From Limnochordia bacterium (GTDB lineage Bacteria > Bacillota > Limnochordia > Darwinibacteriales > DTU012), in the NCBI GenBank assembly GCA_007116995.1, contig SKHL01000298.1, positions 1 through 15,186 on the forward strand: DNA of 15,186 nucleotides, in the 5' to 3' direction. Position 1 is the stretch's first letter. Each line of letters begins with the position of its first letter. A program made the translations under genes and the position numbers. A model generated the notes under the pieces. The model was not told where the DNA came from. It was given only the letters and a program-made list of their open reading frames with translations, and searched no databases. Of the stretch, positions 5,947 through 13,562 are shown in pieces.

Positions 5947-7320
5947 ATGTTTGATGACACTATTGCAGCGATTGCTACAGCGATTGGCGAAGCAGGGATT
6001 GGAATTGTGCGGTTAAGCGGCCAGGAGGCTATCCCCATCGCTAGGCTAGTATTTAGACCAGTTCGAGGTAGTATAGATAATACACTGAATTTCCAGGGGA
6101 AGTATGGTCATATTATTGATGATCGTCAGCAAATAGTTGATGAAGCGATTGTCATGGTAATGCGCGGGCCCCGCTCCTATACAGGCGAGAATGTTGTAGA
6201 AATTCAATGTCATGGTGGCGTCGTTGTAGTGCAAAGAATATTGCAGTTAGTATTAGAAAAAGGAGCCCGCTTAGCGGAACCGGGTGAGTTTACCAAAAGA
6301 GCTTTTCTCAGTGGCCGACTAGATTTAACACAAGCAGAAGCGGTAATCGATGTAATTCGGGCTAAGACTGATGTAAGTTTAGGGTTAGCTATGCAACAGT
6401 TAGAGGGAAGCTTAAGCCAACGTATTCAAGGATTAAAAGAAAAACTCTATGATATTATTGTGCGTGTAGAGGCATCTATTGACTTTCCTGAGGATGATGT
6501 TCCTGAAGTAGAATCCCAGGAAATGATCAATATCTTGAATAATATTATATTAGATATTGAGAAACTAATTTCTACAGCTGATGATGGAATGGTGTTCCGT
6601 GAAGGATTAAAGACGGTAATTGTCGGTAAGCCGAATGTAGGTAAATCCAGCTTATTAAATCGGTTATTGAATGAAAATCGTGCATTAGTCACAGATATTC
6701 CGGGAACAACTCGAGATGTGATTGAGGAAGTATTGAATCTTCAAGGTATCCCGTTACGATTGTTAGATACAGCAGGTATCCGAGAATCCGAAGACTTAGT
6801 GGAACAACTAGGAGTTCAGCGGGCGATGGAATTGGTTGATCAAGCCGATCTTATCTTACATGTGCTAGATAGGAGTGCTCATTTATCAGAGGAAGATCAA
6901 GTATTGCTGACCAAAACAGCGAAAAAAAAGCGGATTATAATTATAAATAAAACAGATCTTCCAGCTGTCTGGGGGCCGGAAGCATTACCAATTACCAAAT
7001 CTACTCCAATAGTGGAAATATCTTTAATCACAAATGATCTTGACCCACTAATCCGTACCATTATAAGCTTAGTACAGAATGGATTCCTCCAAAGAACAGA
7101 TCAAAGTGCTATCATAACTCGTACGCGTCACAAAAATTCCTTGCTTCACGCGAAGGAAGATATAGAACAAGCCCTCGATACACTACAGGCCGGGCTACCT
7201 ATTGATTTAATAGCCGTAGGATTACAAGGTGCGATTGAACATTTTGGAGAAATAACGGGGGAAACCGTGCGGGAGAATATTGTCGATCGGATATTCGCTC
7301 AATTTTGTATTGGAAAGTAG
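5947..7320 (+). CDS. mnmE: tRNA modification GTPase MnmE
   Basis: 457 aa, full length. The N-terminal folate-binding domain begins DTIAAIATAIGEAGIGIVRLSG. The embedded Ras-like G domain has G1 GKPNVGKSS at 227-235, G2 GTTRDV at 253-258, G3 DTAG at 274-277 and G4 NKTD at 334-337. The helical domain ends in the diagnostic FCIGK at 453-457 with the conserved Cys454. With MnmG it installs the (carboxymethyl)aminomethyl group at C5 of wobble uridine U34 in tRNAs reading NNA/NNG codons. The ATG at 5947 follows GGTGGAGG; an in-frame TTG 66 bases upstream would start inside the hairpin and is rejected. The stop is 8 bases before the first mnmG. Confidence 0.97.
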   Translation: MFDDTIAAIATAIGEAGIGIVRLSGQEAIPIARLVFRPVRGSIDNTLNFQGKYGHIIDDRQQIVDEAIVMVMRGPRSYTGENVVEIQCHGGVVVVQRILQLVLEKGARLAEPGEFTKRAFLSGRLDLTQAEAVIDVIRAKTDVSLGLAMQQLEGSLSQRIQGLKEKLYDIIVRVEASIDFPEDDVPEVESQEMINILNNIILDIEKLISTADDGMVFREGLKTVIVGKPNVGKSSLLNRLLNENRALVTDIPGTTRDVIEEVLNLQGIPLRLLDTAGIRESEDLVEQLGVQRAMELVDQADLILHVLDRSAHLSEEDQVLLTKTAKKKRIIIINKTDLPAVWGPEALPITKSTPIVEISLITNDLDPLIRTIISLVQNGFLQRTDQSAIITRTRHKNSLLHAKEDIEQALDTLQAGLPIDLIAVGLQGAIEHFGEITGETVRENIVDRIFAQFCIGK

Positions 7321-7328
7321 GGGCGAGA

Positions 7329-9212
7329 ATGAATCAAGATTATCAAGTTATTGTGGTAGGAGCTGGACATGCTGGGTGTGAGGCAGCTCTTGCTTCGGCG
7401 CGCTTAGGGTGTAGGACACTACTAATTACGATGAATCTAGATACAATCGCCCAGATGTCATGTAATCCAGCCATTGGAGGACCAGCAGCCAAGAGTCACT
7501 TAGTACGCGAGATCGATGCTCTTGGTGGACAAATGGCCAAGACGATAGATAAATCCTTTCTTAATATTCGCATGCTCAATTTGAGTCGGGGACCAGCGGT
7601 CCATGCTCTGCGAGCTCAAGCTGATAAAAAGAAATACCAACAAGAGATGATCCTAGCACTGCAAAATCAAACAAATCTGAGGATTAAGCAAGGCTTAGTC
7701 ACAGATTTGTTGGTGGAGAGTGGGAGTATCAGTGGAGTAAGACTAAAGAGTGGCATTGATTTATTGGCGAAAGCAGTTGTATTGACAACAGGAACTTTTT
7801 TACGAGGAATGCTTGTGATTGGTGATATCCGATATCCCGGGGGTCGTCAAGGAGAACCAAGCGCTCTGGAACTGTCGACTAGCCTTGAGCAGCAAGGAAT
7901 TAAACTCAGTCGGTTTCAGACAGCAACACCTCCTCGAATTCATGGAGACACCATTGATTATGGGAAGTTTGTTGAGCAGTCAGGTTGGGAGAAACCACTA
8001 CGGTTTTCCTTCGATTCATCGAGAGAAGAAGTAGATCAAATTTCATGCTGGTATACGAGGACGAATCAACATACGATTCAAGTAATATTGGATAATCTTC
8101 ACCGCTCTCCGATTCGTACTGGGTCTGTTGTCGGTCATGGGCCACGTTTTTGTCCCTCGATAGATCGCAAAGTAATTCGGTTTCCTGAGAAGTTAGATCA
8201 TCAGATTTTTCTTGAGCCTGAAGGGCGATATACGAAGGAAATGTATTGTTTGGGATTAACGACGGGAATGCCCGAGGATGTGCAGGAGGAGATGGTTCGA
8301 TCTATTCCGGGATTAGAGAATGCTAGCATTATGCGACCGGGATATGCTGTTGAGTATGACTATATTATTCCGAGCCAAATAAAGGCTAGTTTGGAATCGA
8401 AGGTCGTATCAGGATTGTTCACAGCTGGTCAACTAAATGGAACATCAGGCTATGAAGAAGCCGCAGCCCAAGGCTTAATTGCCGGCATTAATTGTGCTCA
8501 TCAGTGCCAAGAGAAAGATACTTTTATCATAAATAGAGCTCAAGGGTATATTGGGGTCTTAATTGATGATTTAGTGACCAAAGGAACGGAAGAGCCGTAC
8601 CGAATGATGACCTCACGGGCCGAGTATCGGTTGATTTTGCGGCAAGACAATGCAGACCTGCGTTTGCGTAAATTAGGATATAGGATTGGTTTAATTGATC
8701 AAGTCAGATATGAAGCACTACTGAAGAAGGAACAGATCATCAAAGAGACGCTTGAATGGCTATGGGGGGTTCAGATTTCACCAACGATTAACGTACGAGA
8801 GGCATTGCAGCAATTAAGCTCAGGGGATCTAAAGAAGGCCGTTTCCCTTCATGAAATTCTACAAAGACCTGAGGTAAATTGGGTAAGCTTATCTAAGTTT
8901 GCGGATCTGCCAGAGCTAGAGGATCAAGTGATCGAACAGGTGGAGATAGAATGTAAATTTAAAGCGTATATAGATCGCCAGATCAATCAGGTAGCAGAGT
9001 TTGTTAAGATGGAGAAGATAGAAATTCCAACAGGGATTAATTATCAGCGAATAGTCGGATTACGCTCTGAGGCGAAGGAGCGATTAACAGCTGTACAACC
9101 AACATCGGTCGGTCAGGCCGCCCGTATAGCTGGAGTGTCGTCTGCAGATATAGGAGTGTTATTAGTGGTGTTGAAGGGAGGTCGTAATCATGTTTCAGTG
9201 CAGTCAGAGTGA
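7329..9212 (+). CDS. MnmG/GidA-family protein, first (divergent) tandem copy
   Basis: 627 aa, full family length with no frameshift. The FAD-binding GAGHAG is at 11-16, Cys45 lies in SCNPAIGG, Cys275 in GPRFCPSI, and AGQLNGTSGYEEAAAQGL is at 366-383. The C-terminal domain ends VGQAARIAGVSSADIGVLLVVLK. MnmG is the FAD- and NADH-dependent partner of MnmE in wobble-uridine modification. Compared with the next gene and with MnmG sequences I remember, it departs at usually invariant points: FQTATPPR (196-203) for FKTGTPPR, GPRFCPSID for GPRYCPSIE, and KFKAYI (543-548) for KYxGY. The ATG at 7329 is 8 bases after mnmE; its 3' end overlaps the second copy by 23 bases. It could be a specialised paralogue or a subunit of a heteromeric complex, so I give no gene symbol. 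Confidence 0.88.
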   Translation: MNQDYQVIVVGAGHAGCEAALASARLGCRTLLITMNLDTIAQMSCNPAIGGPAAKSHLVREIDALGGQMAKTIDKSFLNIRMLNLSRGPAVHALRAQADKKKYQQEMILALQNQTNLRIKQGLVTDLLVESGSISGVRLKSGIDLLAKAVVLTTGTFLRGMLVIGDIRYPGGRQGEPSALELSTSLEQQGIKLSRFQTATPPRIHGDTIDYGKFVEQSGWEKPLRFSFDSSREEVDQISCWYTRTNQHTIQVILDNLHRSPIRTGSVVGHGPRFCPSIDRKVIRFPEKLDHQIFLEPEGRYTKEMYCLGLTTGMPEDVQEEMVRSIPGLENASIMRPGYAVEYDYIIPSQIKASLESKVVSGLFTAGQLNGTSGYEEAAAQGLIAGINCAHQCQEKDTFIINRAQGYIGVLIDDLVTKGTEEPYRMMTSRAEYRLILRQDNADLRLRKLGYRIGLIDQVRYEALLKKEQIIKETLEWLWGVQISPTINVREALQQLSSGDLKKAVSLHEILQRPEVNWVSLSKFADLPELEDQVIEQVEIECKFKAYIDRQINQVAEFVKMEKIEIPTGINYQRIVGLRSEAKERLTAVQPTSVGQAARIAGVSSADIGVLLVVLKGGRNHVSVQSE

Positions 9213-11067
9213 CTATGATGTGATCGTGATTGGAGCAGGTCATGCTGGTTGTGAAGCGGCTTTAGCAGCAGCTCGAATGGGTCAGCAAGTATTACTGCTT
9301 ACCTTGAATATGGATAATGTAGCTTTGATGCCTTGTAATCCATCTATCGGAGGACCCGCTAAAGCCAATTTGGTTCGAGAAATTGACGCATTAGGTGGAG
9401 AAATGGGGAAAAACATAGATGCGACCTTAATGCAGATGCGCATGCTAAATACCCGCAAAGGTCCGGCTGTACAGGCCCTGCGGGCCCAAGCAGATCGGAA
9501 ACTCTATCAACGACGAATGAAAGAGGTATTAGAAACGACGCCTCGGTTATATTTAAAGGAAGGCCTGGTTGAGGATTTGGTTACTGACAATCAACAGGTT
9601 ATCGGAGTTGTGGTACGAAACCAGTCTATAGCAGCTAAAACTGTGATATTGGCTACAGGAACCTATTTGCGGGCGAAGATATTTCTAGGGGATACCGTAT
9701 ACACATCAGGACCCCAAGGTCAGCACTCAGCGGAAGCTCTCGGTCATAACCTTGAGAAGTTGTTTCCTTTAGCTCGATTTAAAACGGGAACACCTCCAAG
9801 AGTAAACCTGCGTTCTCTTGATTATGATCAGATGACTATTCAGCCCGGTAACGAGTTTTTTCGAGGGTTTTCCTTCGAAACCAAAGGAATAGAGGTAGAG
9901 CAGACCCCTTGTTGGTTAACGTACACAAATAGAGAGACTCATCAGATTATAATTGATAATCTCGATAAGTCAGCCATGTATAGCGGCGCTATAGTAGGAG
10001 TTGGACCTCGGTATTGTCCATCTATTGAGAGTAAAGTTGTTCAGTTTCCGAAACGGGAAGGGCATCAAGTATTTGTAGAGCCGGAAGGATGGAACACCTC
10101 TGAGGGGTATCTTAGCGGGTTATCTACATCCCTTCCCGCTGATGTGCAGCAAAAATTGCTCCAGACCATTCCTGGTCTGGCTCAGGTCGAGATGATGCGA
10201 CCGGGATATGCCATTGAGTATGACTGTTTAGATCCGTTGATGTTAAATAGCTTTTTAGAAATAAAAGAATATGATGGATTATTTGCTGCCGGTCAGATTA
10301 ATGGAACATCAGGATATGAAGAAGCAGCAGCCCAGGGCTTATTAGCAGGAATTAATGCGGCTCTATACTGCCGAGAAGAGCCGTTAATATCCTTAGATCG
10401 GTCTCAAGCCTATCTTGGAGTATTAGTAGATGACTTAGTCTTAAAGGGGACAAATGAACCCTACCGTATGATGACATCAAGAGCTGAATATCGACTACTG
10501 TTACGACTAGATAATGCCGATATGCGTCTTACTCCCATTGCTCACGAACTAGGTTTAATCTCGGATCAGCGCTTTTTGGAATTTAAGACCAAGTGGAACA
10601 GTATAGAGGCTGAGGTAGCACGGCTAGAAACGGTCCAGATTCCGTCAACCAGTGATACTAATGATCTGTTAGCAGATCTGGGATCTAGTCCGCTTCGTCA
10701 TGGGGTCAGTTTATCGGAACTATTGAAACGACCAGAGATTATGTATACTGATTTAGCAAAATTTCAGTCTTTACCTAAGTTACCACGGGATGTGGCTGAA
10801 GGGGTAGAGATCACCGTTAAATACCAGGGGTACTTAAAAAAGCAAGAAAGAGCGATTGAACGCTTTCGAAGGATTGAGGGAAAGCGACTGCCAAAACTTG
10901 ATTTCTTGCACGTACGCGGTTTATCTAGAGAAGCAGCGGAGAAGCTAAACACTAGCCAGCCACTGACTTTAGGACAAGCCTCGCGGATTTCAGGTGTTTC
11001 ACCGGCGGATATCTCGGTTTTAATGATTTATCTACAACAGATGAGTGGAAATGACTTGAATGGATAG
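9190..11067 (+). CDS. mnmG: tRNA uridine-5-carboxymethylaminomethyl modification enzyme MnmG, second (canonical) copy
   Basis: 625 aa with the canonical family signatures. These are GAGHAG at 15-20, Cys49 in MPCNPSIGGPAK, RFKTGTPPR at 196-204, CWLTYTNRETHQII at 241-254, GPRYCPSIESKV at 272-283, AGQINGTSGYEEAAAQGLLAG at 367-387, VKYQGY at 543-548 and the C-terminal LGQASRISGVSPADISVLMIYL. With MnmE it carries out the FAD-dependent modification of tRNA wobble uridine. The ATG at 9190 lies within the end of the first copy and has a strong AAGGGAGG site (9174-9181), so translation is probably coupled. Homology to the first copy is evident along the whole length, most strongly around residues 400-445. 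This copy is the more likely housekeeping MnmG. Confidence 0.96.
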   Translation: MFQCSQSDYDVIVIGAGHAGCEAALAAARMGQQVLLLTLNMDNVALMPCNPSIGGPAKANLVREIDALGGEMGKNIDATLMQMRMLNTRKGPAVQALRAQADRKLYQRRMKEVLETTPRLYLKEGLVEDLVTDNQQVIGVVVRNQSIAAKTVILATGTYLRAKIFLGDTVYTSGPQGQHSAEALGHNLEKLFPLARFKTGTPPRVNLRSLDYDQMTIQPGNEFFRGFSFETKGIEVEQTPCWLTYTNRETHQIIIDNLDKSAMYSGAIVGVGPRYCPSIESKVVQFPKREGHQVFVEPEGWNTSEGYLSGLSTSLPADVQQKLLQTIPGLAQVEMMRPGYAIEYDCLDPLMLNSFLEIKEYDGLFAAGQINGTSGYEEAAAQGLLAGINAALYCREEPLISLDRSQAYLGVLVDDLVLKGTNEPYRMMTSRAEYRLLLRLDNADMRLTPIAHELGLISDQRFLEFKTKWNSIEAEVARLETVQIPSTSDTNDLLADLGSSPLRHGVSLSELLKRPEIMYTDLAKFQSLPKLPRDVAEGVEITVKYQGYLKKQERAIERFRRIEGKRLPKLDFLHVRGLSREAAEKLNTSQPLTLGQASRISGVSPADISVLMIYLQQMSGNDLNG

Positions 11068-11078
11068 GTGAATAGTAA

Positions 11079-11801
11079 ATGGATCAGGAAAAGATAGTTG
11101 ACTGGTTAAGCAAGGGTTGTGAACAAATACAATTAGTATTAACGGATCAGCAGGTACGTATCCTGGCTGCCTATGCAGAAAAGGTACTAGCGACAAATGA
11201 AACCATGAATTTAACTAGAATTACAGCGCTAGCAGAATTTGCAATCAAGCATTATGTAGACTCTCTTTCATGTTTGAAGGCTGGGGTGGATCTAAATAGC
11301 CGGGGCATTGATGTGGGAACAGGTGCAGGATTTCCTGGATTAGTATTAGCTGTTCATAATCGACAGTCTAATGTAACGCTTTTAGATAGTTTAGAAAAAA
11401 GAGTTAAATTTCTTGTCAGAAGCAGTGAAGAACTAAAGATAGATAATGTTGAGTGTATTCATGGACGGGCAGAAGATCTAGGCCAGAGGCAGTCTCGACG
11501 TGAAAAATATGATTGGGCTGTAGCTAGGGCTGTGGCTCCCTTACCTGTGCTGTTGGAATTATGTATTCCCTTTGTAAAAAAGAAGGGTTCATTTATCGCA
11601 ATGAAGAGTGGTAACGTGAGCCAGGAAATTGATAATTCCCAGCGTGCGGCGGAGATTATGGGCGCTGAACTAGCAGAGGTTAGGATCTTCGAGTTACCAT
11701 ACAATATGGGTTTACGGTCACTAGTTTTATATAGGAAGGTAGAGGTTACACCAAACAAATATCCGCGTAAGCCGGGAGTACCACAAAAACGGAGTTTATA
11801 G
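11079..11801 (+). CDS. rsmG: 16S rRNA (guanine527-N7)-methyltransferase RsmG (GidB)
   Basis: 240 aa. The SAM-binding motif I is GIDVGTGAGFPGLVLA at 76-91, followed by the acidic LLDSLEKRVKFL (101-112), the RAVAPLPVLLELC stretch at 150-162 and the diagnostic C-terminal YPRKPGVPQKRSL at 228-240. The enzyme methylates N7 of G527 in the 530 loop of 16S rRNA using S-adenosylmethionine; loss of it gives low-level streptomycin resistance in other bacteria. An ATG at 11079 follows AGGTG at 11066-11070, which overlaps the mnmG stop, so it is co-transcribed with the mnm genes. A strong terminator follows directly. Confidence 0.96.
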   Translation: MDQEKIVDWLSKGCEQIQLVLTDQQVRILAAYAEKVLATNETMNLTRITALAEFAIKHYVDSLSCLKAGVDLNSRGIDVGTGAGFPGLVLAVHNRQSNVTLLDSLEKRVKFLVRSSEELKIDNVECIHGRAEDLGQRQSRREKYDWAVARAVAPLPVLLELCIPFVKKKGSFIAMKSGNVSQEIDNSQRAAEIMGAELAEVRIFELPYNMGLRSLVLYRKVEVTPNKYPRKPGVPQKRSL

Positions 11802-11806
11802 TCGGA

Positions 11807-11834
11807 AACAAGGCTTGGGGGTCTTGTTTTTTTT
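11807..11834 (+). terminator. Intrinsic terminator after rsmG
   Basis: AACAAGGCT pairs with GGTCTTGTT (9 bp including two G-U pairs) around a TGGG loop, directly followed by an eight-T run (11827-11834). It is a clear rho-independent terminator closing the mnmE-mnmG-mnmG-rsmG operon and isolating noc-parA-parB. Confidence 0.88.
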
Positions 11835-11840
11835 GGGTTT

Positions 11841-11868
11841 TTGCAGTTTATTTTATTTATTATATTTA
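11841..11868 (+). promoter_or_regulatory. Possible promoter of noc-parA-parB
   Basis: TTGCAG at 11841-11846 and an AT-rich TATTTA at 11863-11868 are 16 bp apart, in the gap between the rsmG terminator and noc. The match is moderate and the surrounding DNA is very AT-rich, so this is only a candidate. A promoter is expected here because a strong terminator lies just upstream. Confidence 0.3.
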
Positions 11869-11937
11869 TTACTCAGAAGGAAGGTTTGATCTAATCACGA
11901 ATAGTTTAAGGAAGAAGTATTTAGGTGGTGAAACCTA

Positions 11938-12798
11938 GTGAAGTTGACAGATATGTTACGATCGAGGACGATAGCCCCGGAGGATACTGAAAGAACACCG
12001 GAGGTATGGAAGGAAGAAATCGAATCTATTCCTGTTGAAATGATTCAACCTAATCCTTTTCAACCGCGGGTAGAGTTTGATCAGGAGAGTCTTAATGAGT
12101 TAGCTCAGTCTATAGCTGAACATGGGATTTTGCATCCAGTGATAGTGCGAGAAGTTGAAGATGGGTATCAACTGATCGTGGGTGAACGTCGTTTAAGAGC
12201 GTGTAAGCAACTTGGCTGGCAGGCGATTCCGTCCATGATCAAGGAACTCAGTGATAAAGTAGCTGGAGAAATGGCTTTAATCGAAAATCTGCAGCGACGT
12301 GATCTTCATTTTTTTGAAGAGGCTGAGGGTTATCTGCGGTTACTTCAGGATTTTGACTTAACTCAAGAGGAATTGGCGAAGCGGTTAGGTAAAAGCCAAT
12401 CGAGCATCGCGAATCGATTACGCATATTAAAGCTAGGCCGAGAGATAAGAGCAGCCATTGCAGCTGGGTCATTAAGTGAGCGTCACGCCCGCTCATTGCT
12501 TCGGTTAGAGAGCAACCAGACGCAGCGATATGTAATTGATATGGTAGTTGAGAAAGAATTAAATGTAAGACAGACGGAGGAGTTAATTGCTAGGCTACTG
12601 GAGAAGAAAGAACCCCCTGCCCCAGTAAAGCAAAAGAGAATTATATTTAAAGACATACGCTTATTCACGAACAGTGTCAAGGATTTAGCATCTTCGTTAA
12701 CTGCTAGTGGATTAGATGTGGATTATAAAGAACAAGAAGAAGACGAATACTATAGGGTAACTGTTATGATTAAGAAGCCAGAAAGGGGGCAGACATAG
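11938..12798 (+). CDS. noc: Nucleoid occlusion protein Noc (ParB-like CTPase)
   Basis: 286 aa, a ParB/Noc-fold protein. The N-terminal CTP-binding domain has QPNPFQPR at 37-44, GERRLRA at 82-88 and ENLQRRD at 116-122. A helix-turn-helix lies at about 141-165, and a C-terminal dimerisation region at about 230-280. I call it Noc because the specificity residues that separate Noc from ParB in published work (Q/K/K/R against R/T/A/G) read Q154, R160, K165 and R182 here. Noc spreads from its sites on DNA and blocks division over the nucleoid. Its N terminus (MKLTDMLRSRTI) could form the short membrane-binding amphipathic helix known in Bacillus, though this is uncertain. GTG start at 11938 with AGGTGG at 11923-11928; its stop overlaps the parA start by one base. 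Confidence 0.9.
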   Translation: MKLTDMLRSRTIAPEDTERTPEVWKEEIESIPVEMIQPNPFQPRVEFDQESLNELAQSIAEHGILHPVIVREVEDGYQLIVGERRLRACKQLGWQAIPSMIKELSDKVAGEMALIENLQRRDLHFFEEAEGYLRLLQDFDLTQEELAKRLGKSQSSIANRLRILKLGREIRAAIAAGSLSERHARSLLRLESNQTQRYVIDMVVEKELNVRQTEELIARLLEKKEPPAPVKQKRIIFKDIRLFTNSVKDLASSLTASGLDVDYKEQEEDEYYRVTVMIKKPERGQT

Positions 12799-13562
12799 TG
12801 GCTAAAGTCATATCAATAGTTAATCAAAAAGGCGGAGTAGGAAAAAGCACCACTGCAGTGAACTTAGGTGCTTATCTAGCCTTAGCAGGAAAGAGAGTTC
12901 TTTTAGTAGACATTGATCCACAGGGTAATGCCTCAAGTGGTGTAGGTATTGATAAGAGTAGAATTGAGCGGTGTATGTATTCTGTCCTGATTGAAGGGGA
13001 ATGGCTCGAACGAATCGTTATGGATACCGAAGTAGAGGGTCTGCAAGTCGCACCAGCCACTATTGAATTAGCTGGTGCTGAGATTGAACTAGTTTCCACG
13101 ATTTCAAGGGAGTTTCGATTGAAAAAGGCATTAGATACGGTCAAGGATAGATATGATTACATTTTGACCGATGCCCCACCATCACTAGGGCTATTAACAA
13201 TCAACGGATTAACGGCGTCTAATACTGTGATTGTACCAATTCAGTGTGAGTATTACGCGTTAGAGGGGCTTAGCCAGTTAGTAAGCACCATAGCCATGGT
13301 TCAAGAACATCTAAATCCAGATCTAGAGTGGGAAGGGGTGGTTATGACCATGTTTGATGCTCGCACTAACCTGTCGCAGCAAGTGATTCAGGATGTAATG
13401 AATTACTTCCAAGCCCAGGTAAAAGTATATGAATCCATCATTCCTAGAAATATCCGCCTTAGTGAAGCGCCTAGTTTTGGACAGCCGATTGCTCTATACG
13501 ATAATAAATCTAAGGGCGCATTAGCGTATAAAAGCTTGGCAGAGGAGGTGCTTAGCTCGTGA
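12798..13562 (+). CDS. parA: Chromosome-partitioning ATPase ParA (Soj)
   Basis: 254 aa, typical of chromosomal ParA/Soj. The deviant Walker A KGGVGKST is at 11-18, DIDPQGNASSG at 38-48, and the Walker B region TDAPPSLG at 124-131. The later IIPRNIRLSEAPSFGQPI segment is family-specific. ParA is an ATP-dependent dimer that binds DNA non-specifically; with ParB it drives origin segregation and in Bacillus also regulates DnaA. There is no N-terminal DNA-binding domain, as expected for the chromosomal type. GTG start at 12798 preceded by AGGGGG at 12784-12789. It overlaps noc by one base and parB by four, so the three genes form one translationally linked unit. Confidence 0.96.
   Translation: MAKVISIVNQKGGVGKSTTAVNLGAYLALAGKRVLLVDIDPQGNASSGVGIDKSRIERCMYSVLIEGEWLERIVMDTEVEGLQVAPATIELAGAEIELVSTISREFRLKKALDTVKDRYDYILTDAPPSLGLLTINGLTASNTVIVPIQCEYYALEGLSQLVSTIAMVQEHLNPDLEWEGVVMTMFDARTNLSQQVIQDVMNYFQAQVKVYESIIPRNIRLSEAPSFGQPIALYDNKSKGALAYKSLAEEVLSS

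Noticed and set aside
7834..7846. CCCGGG-centred motifs as Noc binding sites (also at 3971-3976)
   Set aside because: Both match ATTTCCCGGGAAAT at only about 9 of 14 positions. One lies inside mnmG and the other in the rpmH-rnpA hairpin.
7329..9212. First mnmG copy as a pseudogene or assembly duplication
   Set aside because: It is full length, has a good ribosome binding site, keeps the FAD motif and both cysteines, and is clearly divergent from the second copy at the DNA and protein level.
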